From NCBI RefSeq assembly GCF_004116495.1, contig NZ_PDKC01000007.1:25973-89972 (forward strand): a stretch of DNA of 64,000 bases, in the 5' to 3' direction. Below the pieces are notes generated by a model. The model saw only the letters and a list, made by a program, of their open reading frames with translations. It made no database searches and was not told the DNA's origin. The translations under genes and the position numbers were made by a program. The stretch comes from Arcobacter sp. CECT 8985 (GTDB lineage: Bacteria; Campylobacterota; Campylobacteria; Campylobacterales; Arcobacteraceae). Positions 17,209 to 26,590 of the stretch are shown piece after piece (within the stretch, counting starts at the first letter, position 1; every line of letters begins with the position of its first letter).

Positions 17209-18570
17209 ATGGCATTTTCAAAATCGAAAATATTTGTAGCATCACTTTCATTTGCAGCTGCATTGGCATTAACTGGTTGTGCAACTTCAAATCAGAATTC
17301 AAACACTCAAATAAACAAAGAGATTACTGCACACAGTTTACTTTCTACTTATGCAAACATAGCATTAGCAAATTATAAAGACGCATTAAGAGATGCAAAA
17401 AATTTAGATAAAGCAATAAATGCATTAGCAAAAAATCCTACAGCAGAAACTTTAAATGCTGCAAAAGCAGCGTGGTTAGAATCAAGAGAAACTTATGGAC
17501 AAACTGAAATCTTTAGATTATCAAATGGTCCTATTGATGCTGAAGAAGGTTGGATTGCCAAAGCATATGGTGCTTTAGAAGGGCAAATTAATGCATGGCC
17601 TTTAGATGAAAATATGATTGATTATACAATTGATGCAAATGGTAAAAAAACATCAGGAAATATCATTGATACAAAAGGTAAATTTAAACCAGGTGGCGAA
17701 GATAGTACAATAGTTGATGTAAATAAAATAACTGTTGATTCTTTAAGTGCATTAAATGAAAATGGTGGTGAAGCAAATGTTTCTACAGGATACCATGCCA
17801 TTGAGTTCTTATTATGGGGACAAGACCAAGATTACTCTAATTTTATAAAAGATTCAGTAACTCATGGTCCATTAACAGCAGGACAAAGACCACTTAGTGA
17901 TTTTACTACTGATAAAAATGCTCAAAGAAGACTTGCTTATTTAAAAGCAGCAAGTAAAAAAATGGTTGAAGATTTACAAACTGTAACTTCAGCTTGGGAA
18001 AAAAATATAAATGGAAATACAGGACTTTATAGAGCAGCTTTCTTAGATAATTTAAAAGGTGCAAATGCTAGTAAAAATATTCCAACTAAAACTGCATTAA
18101 GACAAATTTTTGCTGGTATGGGTGTATTTGCTAAATCAGAACTTGCAAATGAAAGAATTGCAGTTGCAGTATTAACTCCAAGTGAAGAAGACGAACACTC
18201 TTGCTTCTCTGATAATACACACAGAGATATTTATGCAAACTATACTGGATTTAAAAATGTTTTATTTGGAACATATAATGGCAGAAGTTATGGTAAAGCA
18301 ATGATTGATACTGTAGATGCAAAAACAAAACATAGAATTCTTGACTTAATGTCTTCAATTGAACAAAAAATTGCAAGCATAAATGCAGTTGCTCAATCTT
18401 CAAGACATTTTGATTATCAAATTCATCCAACTGATCCACAAGCAAAAGTTATTGTAAAACTTAAAAATGAGTTGAGAAAACTTGGTGATGAGATGGTTAA
18501 TGTAGCGAAAGCAAATGGTATAGATTTATCAACTAATGATGTTACAGATCCAGAAGAAACAAAAATATAA
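17209..18570 (+). CDS. Imelysin-family (peptidase M75-like) lipoprotein
   Basis: A 453-residue protein with a lipobox ALTGC (Cys24), so it is a membrane-anchored periplasmic lipoprotein. It has the imelysin/EfeO-like fold: the W-L-E-S-R-E-x-Y-G-Q-T-E motif near residues 86-97 and the GxHxxE signature in TGYHAIEFLLWGQD near 195-207. This His/Glu pair is thought to bind metal in IrpA/imelysin proteins; peptidase activity is not proven for the family. It heads a Fur-boxed operon and is followed, with overlap, by a di-heme protein and a second imelysin. Role in iron acquisition is inferred. Confidence 0.85.
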   Translation: MAFSKSKIFVASLSFAAALALTGCATSNQNSNTQINKEITAHSLLSTYANIALANYKDALRDAKNLDKAINALAKNPTAETLNAAKAAWLESRETYGQTEIFRLSNGPIDAEEGWIAKAYGALEGQINAWPLDENMIDYTIDANGKKTSGNIIDTKGKFKPGGEDSTIVDVNKITVDSLSALNENGGEANVSTGYHAIEFLLWGQDQDYSNFIKDSVTHGPLTAGQRPLSDFTTDKNAQRRLAYLKAASKKMVEDLQTVTSAWEKNINGNTGLYRAAFLDNLKGANASKNIPTKTALRQIFAGMGVFAKSELANERIAVAVLTPSEEDEHSCFSDNTHRDIYANYTGFKNVLFGTYNGRSYGKAMIDTVDAKTKHRILDLMSSIEQKIASINAVAQSSRHFDYQIHPTDPQAKVIVKLKNELRKLGDEMVNVAKANGIDLSTNDVTDPEETKI

Positions 18571-19936
18571 TTTCTTTATAAACAAACTAATATTAGTTAA
18601 AAGTCTTGTAGCTATTTTTGCTACAGGGCTTTTTGCCGTTAATAATAGTAGTGAAGTTTTTACAGAAAATATATCAAAAAATAGTATTTTTAAACCAATA
18701 AAAGGTTTAAATAATAAACAATATGATGAATATATATTGGGAAAAAGTTTTTTTAGAATTCCATGGGTAGAAGCACCAAGTGCGACAACTGCAAGGGATG
18801 GATTAGGACCATTATATAGTGCAAATACATGTATTTCATGTCATCCATCAAATGGTAGAGGAACACTTTTTACAGAAAAAAAAGCTTTATCAAGAGCTTT
18901 GGTTGTAAGACTTTCAATACCAAATGACAAAAGTAAAGAACATCAAATGTTGTTTAAAAAGAATGGCTTTATTCCTGAACCAGTTTATGGATCACAACTT
19001 TCAATAAATGGTGTTCATGGAGTTAAGTTTGAGGGTAGACCAAATATAAAATATAAAAAAATAAAAGTAAATTTTCCTGATAAAGAAGTTGCAACACTTT
19101 TAAAACCAATATATACTTTAAAAGATTTGAATTATGGAAAGTTACATAAAGATGCAATTATCTCATATAGAATGGCTCCAACTCTTATGGGCATGGGATT
19201 AATAGAACTAATATCAAATGAACAAATTTTAAAAAATGAAGATGCAGATGATAAAAATGGCGATGGAATATCAGGTAAAGCGAACTGGGTTTATTCTTCT
19301 TTGACAAAAAAGTATGAGTTAGGAAGATATACATGGAAAGCAAGTGTTGCAACTGTAGTAGAACAAATAGCAAATGCAATGCACAATGATATGGGACTTA
19401 CAACTCCTTTTCATAAAGTTGAGAATTGTACTAAGTTTCAAAAAGCATGTAATGAAGCACCAAAAGATTTAAAATATGAGTTTGATGTACCAAAATTTAG
19501 ACTTGATTCAATTGAATTTTATTTAGCAAATTCAAAAGTTTATAGACCAAAAGAAAATAGTGAATTTAAAAAAGGGCTTGAGCTTTTCAAACAAGTTGGA
19601 TGTGCATCTTGTCATACTACAAGTTTTGATACAAAAATTGGAAAAGTAAGACCATATTCTGATTTTCTACTTCATGATATGGGAAAAGATTTGGCTGATG
19701 GTAGAGTAGAGTTTAAAGCATCAGGTAGTGAGTTTAGAACTGCACCTTTATGGGGGCTTGCATTACATAAAAAAATAAATAAAAAAGAACCAAGATTGCT
19801 TCATGATGGAAGAGCAAGAAACTTCCAAGAAGCGATATTATGGCATGGTGGTGAAGCTAAAAATGTAAAAGATACATATATGAGTTTGCCAAAAGAAAAA
19901 AGAGAACAATTAATTAAATTTTTAGGAAAGTTATAA
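18536..19936 (+). CDS. Di-heme oxidoreductase-like protein (DUF1111 / COG3488)
   Basis: A 466-residue exported c-type cytochrome. After a signal-like segment (about 18-36) come two CxxCH heme motifs, CISCH near residue 99 and CASCH near 356, and the C-terminal HDGRARNFQEAILWHGGEA, typical of the DHOR/DUF1111 family related to di-heme peroxidases. The ORF starts inside the end of the imelysin gene: the two in-frame ATGs (18536, 18539) overlap it by about 35 bases, and no later ATG/GTG/TTG precedes the signal sequence, so translational coupling is likely. In other bacteria this family sits between two imelysin genes, as here. It acts in the periplasm; its electron partner is unknown. Confidence 0.83.
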   Translation: MMLQIQKKQKYNFFINKLILVKSLVAIFATGLFAVNNSSEVFTENISKNSIFKPIKGLNNKQYDEYILGKSFFRIPWVEAPSATTARDGLGPLYSANTCISCHPSNGRGTLFTEKKALSRALVVRLSIPNDKSKEHQMLFKKNGFIPEPVYGSQLSINGVHGVKFEGRPNIKYKKIKVNFPDKEVATLLKPIYTLKDLNYGKLHKDAIISYRMAPTLMGMGLIELISNEQILKNEDADDKNGDGISGKANWVYSSLTKKYELGRYTWKASVATVVEQIANAMHNDMGLTTPFHKVENCTKFQKACNEAPKDLKYEFDVPKFRLDSIEFYLANSKVYRPKENSEFKKGLELFKQVGCASCHTTSFDTKIGKVRPYSDFLLHDMGKDLADGRVEFKASGSEFRTAPLWGLALHKKINKKEPRLLHDGRARNFQEAILWHGGEAKNVKDTYMSLPKEKREQLIKFLGKL

Positions 19937-20883
19937 TGAAGAAAATAGTTATTTTATTTATGTTTTTATTTTCATTTGGATTTTCAAATACATTTACACA
20001 AGTAGTAAAAAATGTATCGTTACCAAATGCAAATGAAGCTATAAAAGATTTAAAAGCCTTAGAAAAATCATATAGTAAAGATGATTTCAAAAAATTTGTA
20101 TATTCTTGGAAAAAAGTTCAAGCTTTATATTTAGCAGGGACAATAAATAGTGATTATATTGATGAACCAAGATATATTGATACATTTCATCAAGGTCATG
20201 AAGATATAATCCCTCAAATTAAAAGAGCGATTAAATCAACAGATAAGCCACAAATTGCACTTTTTAAAAATTCAAATAAAAGTATTAATGCAGTTGAATT
20301 TATGTTATATAAATCTGATAAAAAATTAACAAAAAGAGAAAAAGTTTTATTATCATATATGTTAAAAGCTATAGAATCTCACTTAAAACAAATACAATCA
20401 GTATATGCAGATTATGCAAAAAACAACAAAGAAACAATTGATGAAAAAACTGGTAATGGAGCTATTATTAATACTTTGATTGATTCTACTTATAAATTAA
20501 AAGAGTGGAGAGTTGGAGAGCCTGCTGGATTGACAATGAAATACAAAAATGACCCAGATAATAAAAGAGGTGAGTATTATTTATCTCAGCAAAGTTTCGC
20601 TGCAATTAAAGCTATTTTAGATGCACATGAACAAGTTATTGGTGATCAAAAGTATAAAAACTTTGCGACTATGGCTATTTATAGTGGGGCTAAAAAACAA
20701 GTAATTCAAGTAAGAGATGCTATCAAAAAAGCAAAAGCAGAACTTGCAAAATTAAAAACGGATGATTTTTCTAATGCACAAAATTTATATAAAGCATTGG
20801 TAGATTTTCATAACTCTTACTATTTATCATTGATAGAGCAACTTTCAGTTACTGCAAAAATTTTAGAAGCGGATGGTGACTAA
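19936..20883 (+). CDS. Second imelysin-family periplasmic protein
   Basis: A 315-residue imelysin-domain protein with a cleavable-looking signal peptide (1-18, ending FGFSN) and no lipobox. The family segment W-K-K-V-Q-A-L-Y near residues 57-64 and N-A-V-E-F-M-L-Y near 119 correspond to the W-x-x-x-R/Q and GxHxxE regions; here the expected H is Asn-Ala (S-I-N-A-V-E-F), so the His of the signature is not conserved. Its ATG overlaps the stop of the di-heme gene by one base. It is shorter and more divergent than the first imelysin of the operon, so the two may have different roles. Confidence 0.8.
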   Translation: MKKIVILFMFLFSFGFSNTFTQVVKNVSLPNANEAIKDLKALEKSYSKDDFKKFVYSWKKVQALYLAGTINSDYIDEPRYIDTFHQGHEDIIPQIKRAIKSTDKPQIALFKNSNKSINAVEFMLYKSDKKLTKREKVLLSYMLKAIESHLKQIQSVYADYAKNNKETIDEKTGNGAIINTLIDSTYKLKEWRVGEPAGLTMKYKNDPDNKRGEYYLSQQSFAAIKAILDAHEQVIGDQKYKNFATMAIYSGAKKQVIQVRDAIKKAKAELAKLKTDDFSNAQNLYKALVDFHNSYYLSLIEQLSVTAKILEADGD

Positions 20884-20885
20884 AA

Positions 20886-21791
20886 TTGGATTTCTTTGCA
20901 CTTGAGTATCTAACAAATCCGAATAAAAGAGTATTTTGGGGTTTTCTTTTAAGTTCCTTTGTTATTGCACTTATTTGTGTATATATAAAAAAAGACAAAA
21001 CTAAAAAGATACTTTTTTCTTCAAAGCTTTGGTGGCATCCAAGTGCAAGAGTTGATTATATATATTTTGTATTTTCATACTTTATTAAGATATTTATGAT
21101 TTATCCTATTGTTGTAAGTGCAAAAACTATAGCATTAGGAGTTAATAGTTATATGATAGAGGAGTTTGGTTTTCATAGAGCCTCTTTATTACCTTATGAA
21201 ACTATTATGATTTTATACACAGTATCTTTATTTTTAGTAAGTGATTTTACAAGATATTGGACACATAGGTTTTTGCATACTATACCGTTCTTGTGGCACT
21301 TTCATAAAGTCCACCATAGTGCAAAAGTATTAAATCCTCTTACTTTTTATAGAATTCATCCAGTGGAAAACATATTGTTTGGATTTAGATATTCTTTAAG
21401 TATAGGTATTGTTACGGGAGTTTTTATTTACTTCTTTGGTGCAATGCTAAGTGTATTTGATGTATTTGGAGTGAATATATTTATTTTTATATTTTCATTA
21501 ATAGGTACAAACTTGAGACATTCACATGTAAAATTTACATATTTTACAAAGCTTGAAAAATGGCTTATCTCTCCATATATGCATCAAATACATCACAGTA
21601 CAAAACATTTCGATAGAAATTATGGAGGATATTTAGCTATTTGGGACAGATTATTTAATACTTTAACACTATCAAAAGATGTAAAAACTATGAAATTTGG
21701 ATTGAGAAAAGAGCAAATGAAAGATTATGACAGCGTAATTAAACTTATATTTACTCCATTTCTTACACTATTTAAAAGGAAACAAATATGA
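20886..21791 (+). CDS. Sterol desaturase / fatty acid hydroxylase family membrane protein
   Basis: A 301-residue integral membrane di-iron oxygenase. The three His clusters of the fatty acid hydroxylase superfamily are present: HRFLH (near residue 126), HFHKVHHS (about 136-143) and HQIHHS (about 234-239), with four to five membrane helices around them. The start is a TTG 2 bases after the preceding stop, and the end overlaps the next gene by 4 bases, so it is firmly inside the operon. The substrate is unknown. Its presence in a Fur-boxed imelysin/di-heme operon is unusual; as a di-iron enzyme it may need the iron or electron flow that the neighbours provide, which is speculation. Confidence 0.85.
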   Translation: MDFFALEYLTNPNKRVFWGFLLSSFVIALICVYIKKDKTKKILFSSKLWWHPSARVDYIYFVFSYFIKIFMIYPIVVSAKTIALGVNSYMIEEFGFHRASLLPYETIMILYTVSLFLVSDFTRYWTHRFLHTIPFLWHFHKVHHSAKVLNPLTFYRIHPVENILFGFRYSLSIGIVTGVFIYFFGAMLSVFDVFGVNIFIFIFSLIGTNLRHSHVKFTYFTKLEKWLISPYMHQIHHSTKHFDRNYGGYLAIWDRLFNTLTLSKDVKTMKFGLRKEQMKDYDSVIKLIFTPFLTLFKRKQI

Positions 21792-22945
21792 ATAATTATA
21801 TAAAAATATTGGGATGTTCTTTAATTGCATTACTTATTAGTGGGTGTAATAGTGCTTCTATGAGCAAAGAACAATTAGCAAAAATACAATTACAAAAAGA
21901 AAGATTAGGGAAAGTTCTTTTCTTTGATAAAAACTTATCAAAAAACAGAACGGAGAGTTGTTCTACTTGCCATAATCCACAAACTGGATTTGTAGATAAT
22001 AGAGATAATGGTGTTAATAAAATGGCATCTTTAGGAGATGATAATAAATCAATTGGAGATAGACAAGCTCCAACAGCAACATATGCAAAATACTCTCCTA
22101 AGTTTCACTATGATGCTAAGAAAAAAGAGTATATTGGTGGTCAATTTTGGGATGGAAGAGCACCAACTTTAGCAGATCAAGCTGGAGCACCACCTCTTAA
22201 TCCAGCAGAAATGGGAATGCCAGATAAAAAATCTATAATAAATAGAGTAAAAGAAAATGAATATTATGTAAAACAATTCAAAGAGATTTATGGAGATCAT
22301 ATCTTTGAATCAAACGATAAAGCTTATACAGCATTAACAAAAGTAATTGAAGCATTTGAAATGACTAAAGAGTTTGCACCATTTGATTCTAAATATGATA
22401 GATATTTAGAAGGAAAATATGATTTAACTCCATTAGAAGATTTAGGAAAATCAATCTTCTTCTCAAACAATAACAACTCTTGCGCTAATTGTCATGTATT
22501 AAGAGGTGAAGACAAAAAATATGAAACTTTTACGAACTATGAGTATCATAATATTGGAACACCAATAAATAATAAACTAAGAGCAAAAAATGGTGTAAAA
22601 GCAATAGATAATGGACTTTTAAATAATCCAGAAGTTACAGATGTAAAACAAAAAGGTAAATATAAAGTACCAACACTTAGAAATGTAGCAGTAACAGCAC
22701 CATATATGCATAATGGAGTATTTAAAGACCTTAGAACTGTAATAGAGTTCTATGACAAATATAACAATACAAAAAGAAAAATAAATCCAGAAACAGGTAA
22801 ACCTTGGGCTGAACCAGAAGTTGAATCAACAATTGCAAAAGAGAAATTAAAAGCAAAAAGACTATCAGATAGAAAAGTAGATGCTTTAGTGGCATTTCTT
22901 AAATTACTTACAGATAAAAGATACGAACACCTACTAAAAAAATAA
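21788..22945 (+). CDS. Di-heme cytochrome c peroxidase-family lipoprotein (MauG/CCP-like)
   Basis: A 385-residue lipoprotein (lipobox LISGC) of the bacterial CCP/MauG family. Heme motifs are CSTCH at residues 58-62 and CANCH at 232-236. The C-terminal block APYMHNGVFKDLRTVIEFYDKYN, with the Met/His ligand region, is typical. It would be tethered at the periplasmic face and reduce peroxide or oxidise a partner protein with electrons from cytochrome c. It is the fifth and last gene of the operon, overlapping the hydroxylase gene by 4 bases and followed by a clear terminator. Confidence 0.88.
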   Translation: MNNYIKILGCSLIALLISGCNSASMSKEQLAKIQLQKERLGKVLFFDKNLSKNRTESCSTCHNPQTGFVDNRDNGVNKMASLGDDNKSIGDRQAPTATYAKYSPKFHYDAKKKEYIGGQFWDGRAPTLADQAGAPPLNPAEMGMPDKKSIINRVKENEYYVKQFKEIYGDHIFESNDKAYTALTKVIEAFEMTKEFAPFDSKYDRYLEGKYDLTPLEDLGKSIFFSNNNNSCANCHVLRGEDKKYETFTNYEYHNIGTPINNKLRAKNGVKAIDNGLLNNPEVTDVKQKGKYKVPTLRNVAVTAPYMHNGVFKDLRTVIEFYDKYNNTKRKINPETGKPWAEPEVESTIAKEKLKAKRLSDRKVDALVAFLKLLTDKRYEHLLKK

Positions 22946-22953
22946 CATTGTGA

Positions 22954-22982
22954 GAAAAAGTTTCATATTTTGAAACTTTTTC
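22954..22982 (+). terminator. Terminator of the imelysin/di-heme operon
   Basis: A perfect 12-base stem (GAAAAAGTTTCA and complement, 5-base loop) lies 8 bases after the peroxidase stop and is followed by TTCATTTT. Confidence 0.82.
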
Positions 22983-23068
22983 TTCATTTTATAAATAACA
23001 ATATTTTTTAAGATTTTTAAAACCCTTTGTCTTATATACTATTTGTATAAATTATTTTGGAGATAATT

Positions 23069-23776
23069 ATGAGTAAAAAAAGAGTATTAATAACAGGTGG
23101 AAATAAAGGAATTGGTCTTGCAATTTCAAGAGCTATGCTTGAACTTGGGCATGAGATTATAATCGTCGCAAGAGAGTTTACTACTTGTCCTTTAATTGGG
23201 GTAAAAGATGTAACTGCTATTGAGTGTGATTTATCAAAACTAGATACAATACCAGCACTTGCAAAAGAAGTTGGAGATATTGATATATTGATTAACAATG
23301 CAGGTTATATGCAACCAAAATATACTTATGATAATTATCCAGAAGAAGCAAGAGATGCTATTATGAATGTTGATTTGTATGCTCCTGTTGAGCTTATGAA
23401 TATTTTTTGTAAACATATGAAAAAACAAAAATTTGGAAGAATAGTAAACACTGCTTCAATAGCAGGTCAAGTTGGTCATCCTGATATTTGGTATGGGATT
23501 GCTAAAGCTGGACTTATTAATGCTACTAAAATATATGGAAAACTTCTAGGTTCTCATGGTATTACAGTAAATTGTGTAGCTCCAAGCCCAACAGAAACAG
23601 ACATGCAAAAAGACAACTCAGAAGAAAGAAAAAAAGAGTTTAAAAAGTCAGTTAGTACAGGTAGATTTGCCGAACCAGAAGAGGTTGCAAAAACAATAGT
23701 TTGGCTAGCAACTGATAGTCCAGAGTATATAAATGGGACTTGTATTGATATAAATGACTGCTCTTATGCACGATAA
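23069..23776 (+). CDS. Short-chain dehydrogenase/reductase, FabG-like
   Basis: A classical SDR of 235 residues from the ATG at 23069. That start is preferred over an in-frame TTG 12 bases upstream, because GGAG lies 6 bases before it. Motifs: TGGNKGIG near residue 8-15, NNAG near 75, catalytic Ser in NTASIAG near 125, and Y-G-I-A-K-A with the catalytic Tyr/Lys near 140-144. The C-terminus (E-E-V-A-K-T-I-V-W-L-A-x-D-S-P-E-Y-I-N-G) is FabG-like. The substrate is unknown. Monocistronic, with terminators on both sides. Confidence 0.87.
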   Translation: MSKKRVLITGGNKGIGLAISRAMLELGHEIIIVAREFTTCPLIGVKDVTAIECDLSKLDTIPALAKEVGDIDILINNAGYMQPKYTYDNYPEEARDAIMNVDLYAPVELMNIFCKHMKKQKFGRIVNTASIAGQVGHPDIWYGIAKAGLINATKIYGKLLGSHGITVNCVAPSPTETDMQKDNSEERKKEFKKSVSTGRFAEPEEVAKTIVWLATDSPEYINGTCIDINDCSYAR

Positions 23777-23780
23777 TTAC

Positions 23781-23825
23781 AATTTAGATTTTTAGAAACT
23801 TTTTCTAGAAATCTGAATTTTTCTT
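23781..23825 (+). terminator. Terminator of the SDR gene
   Basis: A long imperfect stem (AATTTAGATTT-TTAGAAA against TTTCTAG-AAATCTGAATT) begins 5 bases after the stop and ends in TTTTTCTTTTCTTTTT. Confidence 0.75.
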
Positions 23826-23900
23826 TTCTTTTTACTTTTAGTGTAGCTTTATAATAATTATTTTATAATATATTTAATTTTATAACAAATAGGGTCTAAT

Positions 23901-25235
23901 ATGTTATATAGAGTGTTTATATTGTTTTTTCTTATTGTTGAAAGTCTTTTTTCTCAAGAGAATAAACAAATAGTAGATTTAACACATCTATATAAAAAAG
24001 CATTGGAACAAAACTTCACTATAATTGTAAAAAATAACAACATAATAATAAACAACAAACAAAAATTTTCTATAAACAAAGATAAATCAGAGTGTATAAT
24101 AGGTTTGTATTGTCAAGGCAATTACAACTCAATGTTAGTTTTAGAACAACTTGTAAAAAGACATTATAAAGAATCAAAAACTAAAAAGAATAAATTATTA
24201 TTGGATATGTTTTATGAAAATAAAGCTAAAAAGTTAGATGCTGTACTTTTATTTCAATTATCACTAATATATTTTGATACTTTAAAATTACAAAAAAACA
24301 AAGATTTATTACAAGAAAGAATCTATCTTATAAAAGATAATATGAAAATATCTAAAAAAAGAGAAAAAAGTGGAATAAAACAAGATAAAGATTTAAAAAA
24401 GTGGAATGTTGAATTAAAAAATGTAAAAAATGATCTATTAAAAGTAAAAGAAAAAATTCTTAAAAATAAAACTAGTCTATCCTATCTTACAAATAGCAAT
24501 ATAAAAAACAAAAAATTAAAAGATTATTTCATTGATAGTGAAGAGTTTAAGATACTAAATGAAACTATTGCTTTTTATATAAATAATAAAGAAAAATTTG
24601 ATTCTATTAGTTCAAAATTGTCAAATGAAATTATACAAAATGATAAAGAAATTAAGATATTAAACTCTTTAATTGAACATAAATCAAAAGTAGTAAAAAA
24701 AAGTAATAAATATGAAAAACAATTAAAAGAAAAAAGTCAAAAGAATATACAAGAAGGTAAAAACCTAACAAAAGAGCATAAACCATGGAGTAGTGAGAAA
24801 TTTGATAAAATTATTCAAGAAAAGCTTTCTGTTTATATGAATGCAAAAATAACAAATAAGACAGTACAAAATAAATCAGAACTTCAAAACTTGATATATA
24901 CTTTGTCAAATAAAAAAATAAAAATAAAAAAGAAAATATATGATATTTTAAAAAAAGTTTTATCTTCATATAAAACAATTAATAATACCTACATATCAAG
25001 TATTACAACTAGAAATAATTTTATAGGAATAAAGAAGTTATATGACAGATCAAAAATTGATATGAAAGTTTTACTTGATTCTCAAAATAGTATGATAATT
25101 TCAAATCAAAATAGATATAGTTCAATATATGATTATTTGGAAAATATTTTGATGCTATATTATGATGCAGGAAGTTTAAATATTATTTATGATAAAAATG
25201 AAAAATCTAAGTTTGAAACTAAGATTTTTCGTTAG
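23901..25235 (+). CDS. Divergent TolC-like outer membrane efflux protein
   Basis: A 444-residue exported protein with a signal peptide (1-18, ending ESLFS). It then shows D-L-x-x-L-Y-K-K-A-L-E-Q-N-F, the usual first block of TolC-type proteins, and long Lys/Glu/Asn-rich coiled-coil helices (about 75-200 and 320-430). The late pattern Y-D-R-S-K-I-D-M-K-V-L-L-D-S-Q-N corresponds to the TolC Y-x-x-G-x-x-x-x-x-x-L-L-D-A-Q repeat, but the Gly is Ser. A Cys pair (residues about 53 and 59, ECIIGLYC) is unusual for this family. No membrane-fusion or pump gene is adjacent. The family call is moderate. Confidence 0.55.
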   Translation: MLYRVFILFFLIVESLFSQENKQIVDLTHLYKKALEQNFTIIVKNNNIIINNKQKFSINKDKSECIIGLYCQGNYNSMLVLEQLVKRHYKESKTKKNKLLLDMFYENKAKKLDAVLLFQLSLIYFDTLKLQKNKDLLQERIYLIKDNMKISKKREKSGIKQDKDLKKWNVELKNVKNDLLKVKEKILKNKTSLSYLTNSNIKNKKLKDYFIDSEEFKILNETIAFYINNKEKFDSISSKLSNEIIQNDKEIKILNSLIEHKSKVVKKSNKYEKQLKEKSQKNIQEGKNLTKEHKPWSSEKFDKIIQEKLSVYMNAKITNKTVQNKSELQNLIYTLSNKKIKIKKKIYDILKKVLSSYKTINNTYISSITTRNNFIGIKKLYDRSKIDMKVLLDSQNSMIISNQNRYSSIYDYLENILMLYYDAGSLNIIYDKNEKSKFETKIFR

Positions 25236-26130
25236 TTAATTGCTTTTTTTTGAAAATTTTAATATTGTTTAATATCTTTACTGCAAATAAAGTCATGATT
25301 GTTCCTATAACAATCGATGGGCTGATTTCTTCTTTTAAAAATATTGCACTAAATGAAATGGCAAACACTGGAACTAAAAATATAAAAGTACTTACTTCAT
25401 TTGCTCCTAGTTTTTCAATACCAATAAAATATATTGTTGTTGCAAAAGTTGTAGAAATAACAGAAACAATAAACATATTAATCCAAAATACTGAATCAAA
25501 ACTACTAAAATTAATAGCAGAAAAATCTACAAAAAATACTGCAGCTATTATAGACATAATAACATACATATAAAATGAAAATACCATTGGAGAAGTATTT
25601 GTACTTTTAGAACTAACAATAGTAACCAATGCCCAAAGTAATGAACCACATAAAAAGTATAAGTTATGAGCAGTAAATACCTCTTGCATATTAAATGTCC
25701 AAACATGAAGTATAGTAAGTACTCCAAATCCTCCGATTATCAATGCAAATACATCTTTTTTCTGTATTTTTCTTTTATAAAATAGTGCCATTAATATAAA
25801 AGTATTTATTGGTATTAGAGTTGTTACTAATGCTCCACCTAAACTTGCAGTACCATATTTTGTTCCAAGAAAGTAGCATTTCATATATGCAATCATTAAA
25901 ATAGAAGCAATGATACATAATATAAGACTTTTTTTACTAATATAAAAATACTTTTTATAATATACTAAAATAGGTGCTAAAGTAATAATAGTAAAAAAGT
26001 TTCTAAAAACAATCATTTCGTATTCATTTATATATGAACTAAGAACCTTTGCATTAACCCAAGATGCTCCCCATCCAGACATTGCAAGTATCATTAATAT
26101 ATAAAATATATTTTTATTTTTTTGTGTCAT
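25219..26130 (-). CDS. EamA/DMT-family transporter
   Basis: A 303-residue inner membrane protein with ten hydrophobic segments in two repeats, the layout of the drug/metabolite transporter (EamA) family. The first repeat starts with MILAMSGWGASWVNAKVL, and each half ends with the T-L-I-P-I-N-T-F-I-L or E-V-S-T-F-I-F-L-V-P-V-F motif. It should export or import small metabolites; the substrate cannot be told. The 3' end overlaps the TolC-like gene tail-to-tail by 17 bases. It lies 49 bases beyond the end of the Fur-family gene, on the same strand. Confidence 0.85.
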   Translation of the reverse strand: MTQKNKNIFYILMILAMSGWGASWVNAKVLSSYINEYEMIVFRNFFTIITLAPILVYYKKYFYISKKSLILCIIASILMIAYMKCYFLGTKYGTASLGGALVTTLIPINTFILMALFYKRKIQKKDVFALIIGGFGVLTILHVWTFNMQEVFTAHNLYFLCGSLLWALVTIVSSKSTNTSPMVFSFYMYVIMSIIAAVFFVDFSAINFSSFDSVFWINMFIVSVISTTFATTIYFIGIEKLGANEVSTFIFLVPVFAISFSAIFLKEEISPSIVIGTIMTLFAVKILNNIKIFKKKQLTNEKS

Positions 26131-26179
26131 AATAATCTCTCATATTTAAAAATTTAATTTGAATATATTAATTGTAAGG

Positions 26180-26548
26180 TTATTTATTTAGACAGTTAGA
26201 ACAGATTCCTTTGATAATTATATTATCAATTTTGTGATTTGGAATTTTAAAATCCATTTTTTCTGGAATACACTCTATTGCTGAGCATTTTGTACAAATG
26301 AAATGTGCATGGGGATTGTTTTGTATTTCATAGTATCTTTTCTTATCATTTGATTCGAAACTATTTACAATTCCTTCTTCTTCAAATTTTGTGATATTTC
26401 TATAAAATGTTGCTTTATCCATTGATAAACTATTTTTTATATCATCATAACACAGAGGTTTACTAGAATTATTAAATATCTCTAAGATTGCTCTTCTAGC
26501 AGTTGTAAGTTTTAAATTTTTATTATCTACTAATTTTTCTATATTCAT
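26180..26548 (-). CDS. Fur-family transcriptional regulator, probably zinc-responsive (Zur-like)
   Basis: A 122-residue Fur-family repressor. The winged helix lies at residues 1-75 (L-T-x-A-R-R-A-I-L-E-I, D-K-A-T-F-Y-R-N-I). The regulatory metal site uses HAHFIC near 80-85. A structural zinc site is formed by CTKC (85-88) and CSNC near 115-118. It is shorter than Fur and in size and Cys pattern resembles Zur/PerR-like paralogues. It is divergent from a ZnuA-type gene, and two palindromes lie in the shared region, so zinc-dependent repression of the transporter and possibly of itself is the natural inference. Confidence 0.8.
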   Translation of the reverse strand: MNIEKLVDNKNLKLTTARRAILEIFNNSSKPLCYDDIKNSLSMDKATFYRNITKFEEEGIVNSFESNDKKRYYEIQNNPHAHFICTKCSAIECIPEKMDFKIPNHKIDNIIIKGICSNCLNK

Positions 26549-26590
26549 AAGAGTGATTATATCAATTTTTTATTAAATTTCCATTATTTA

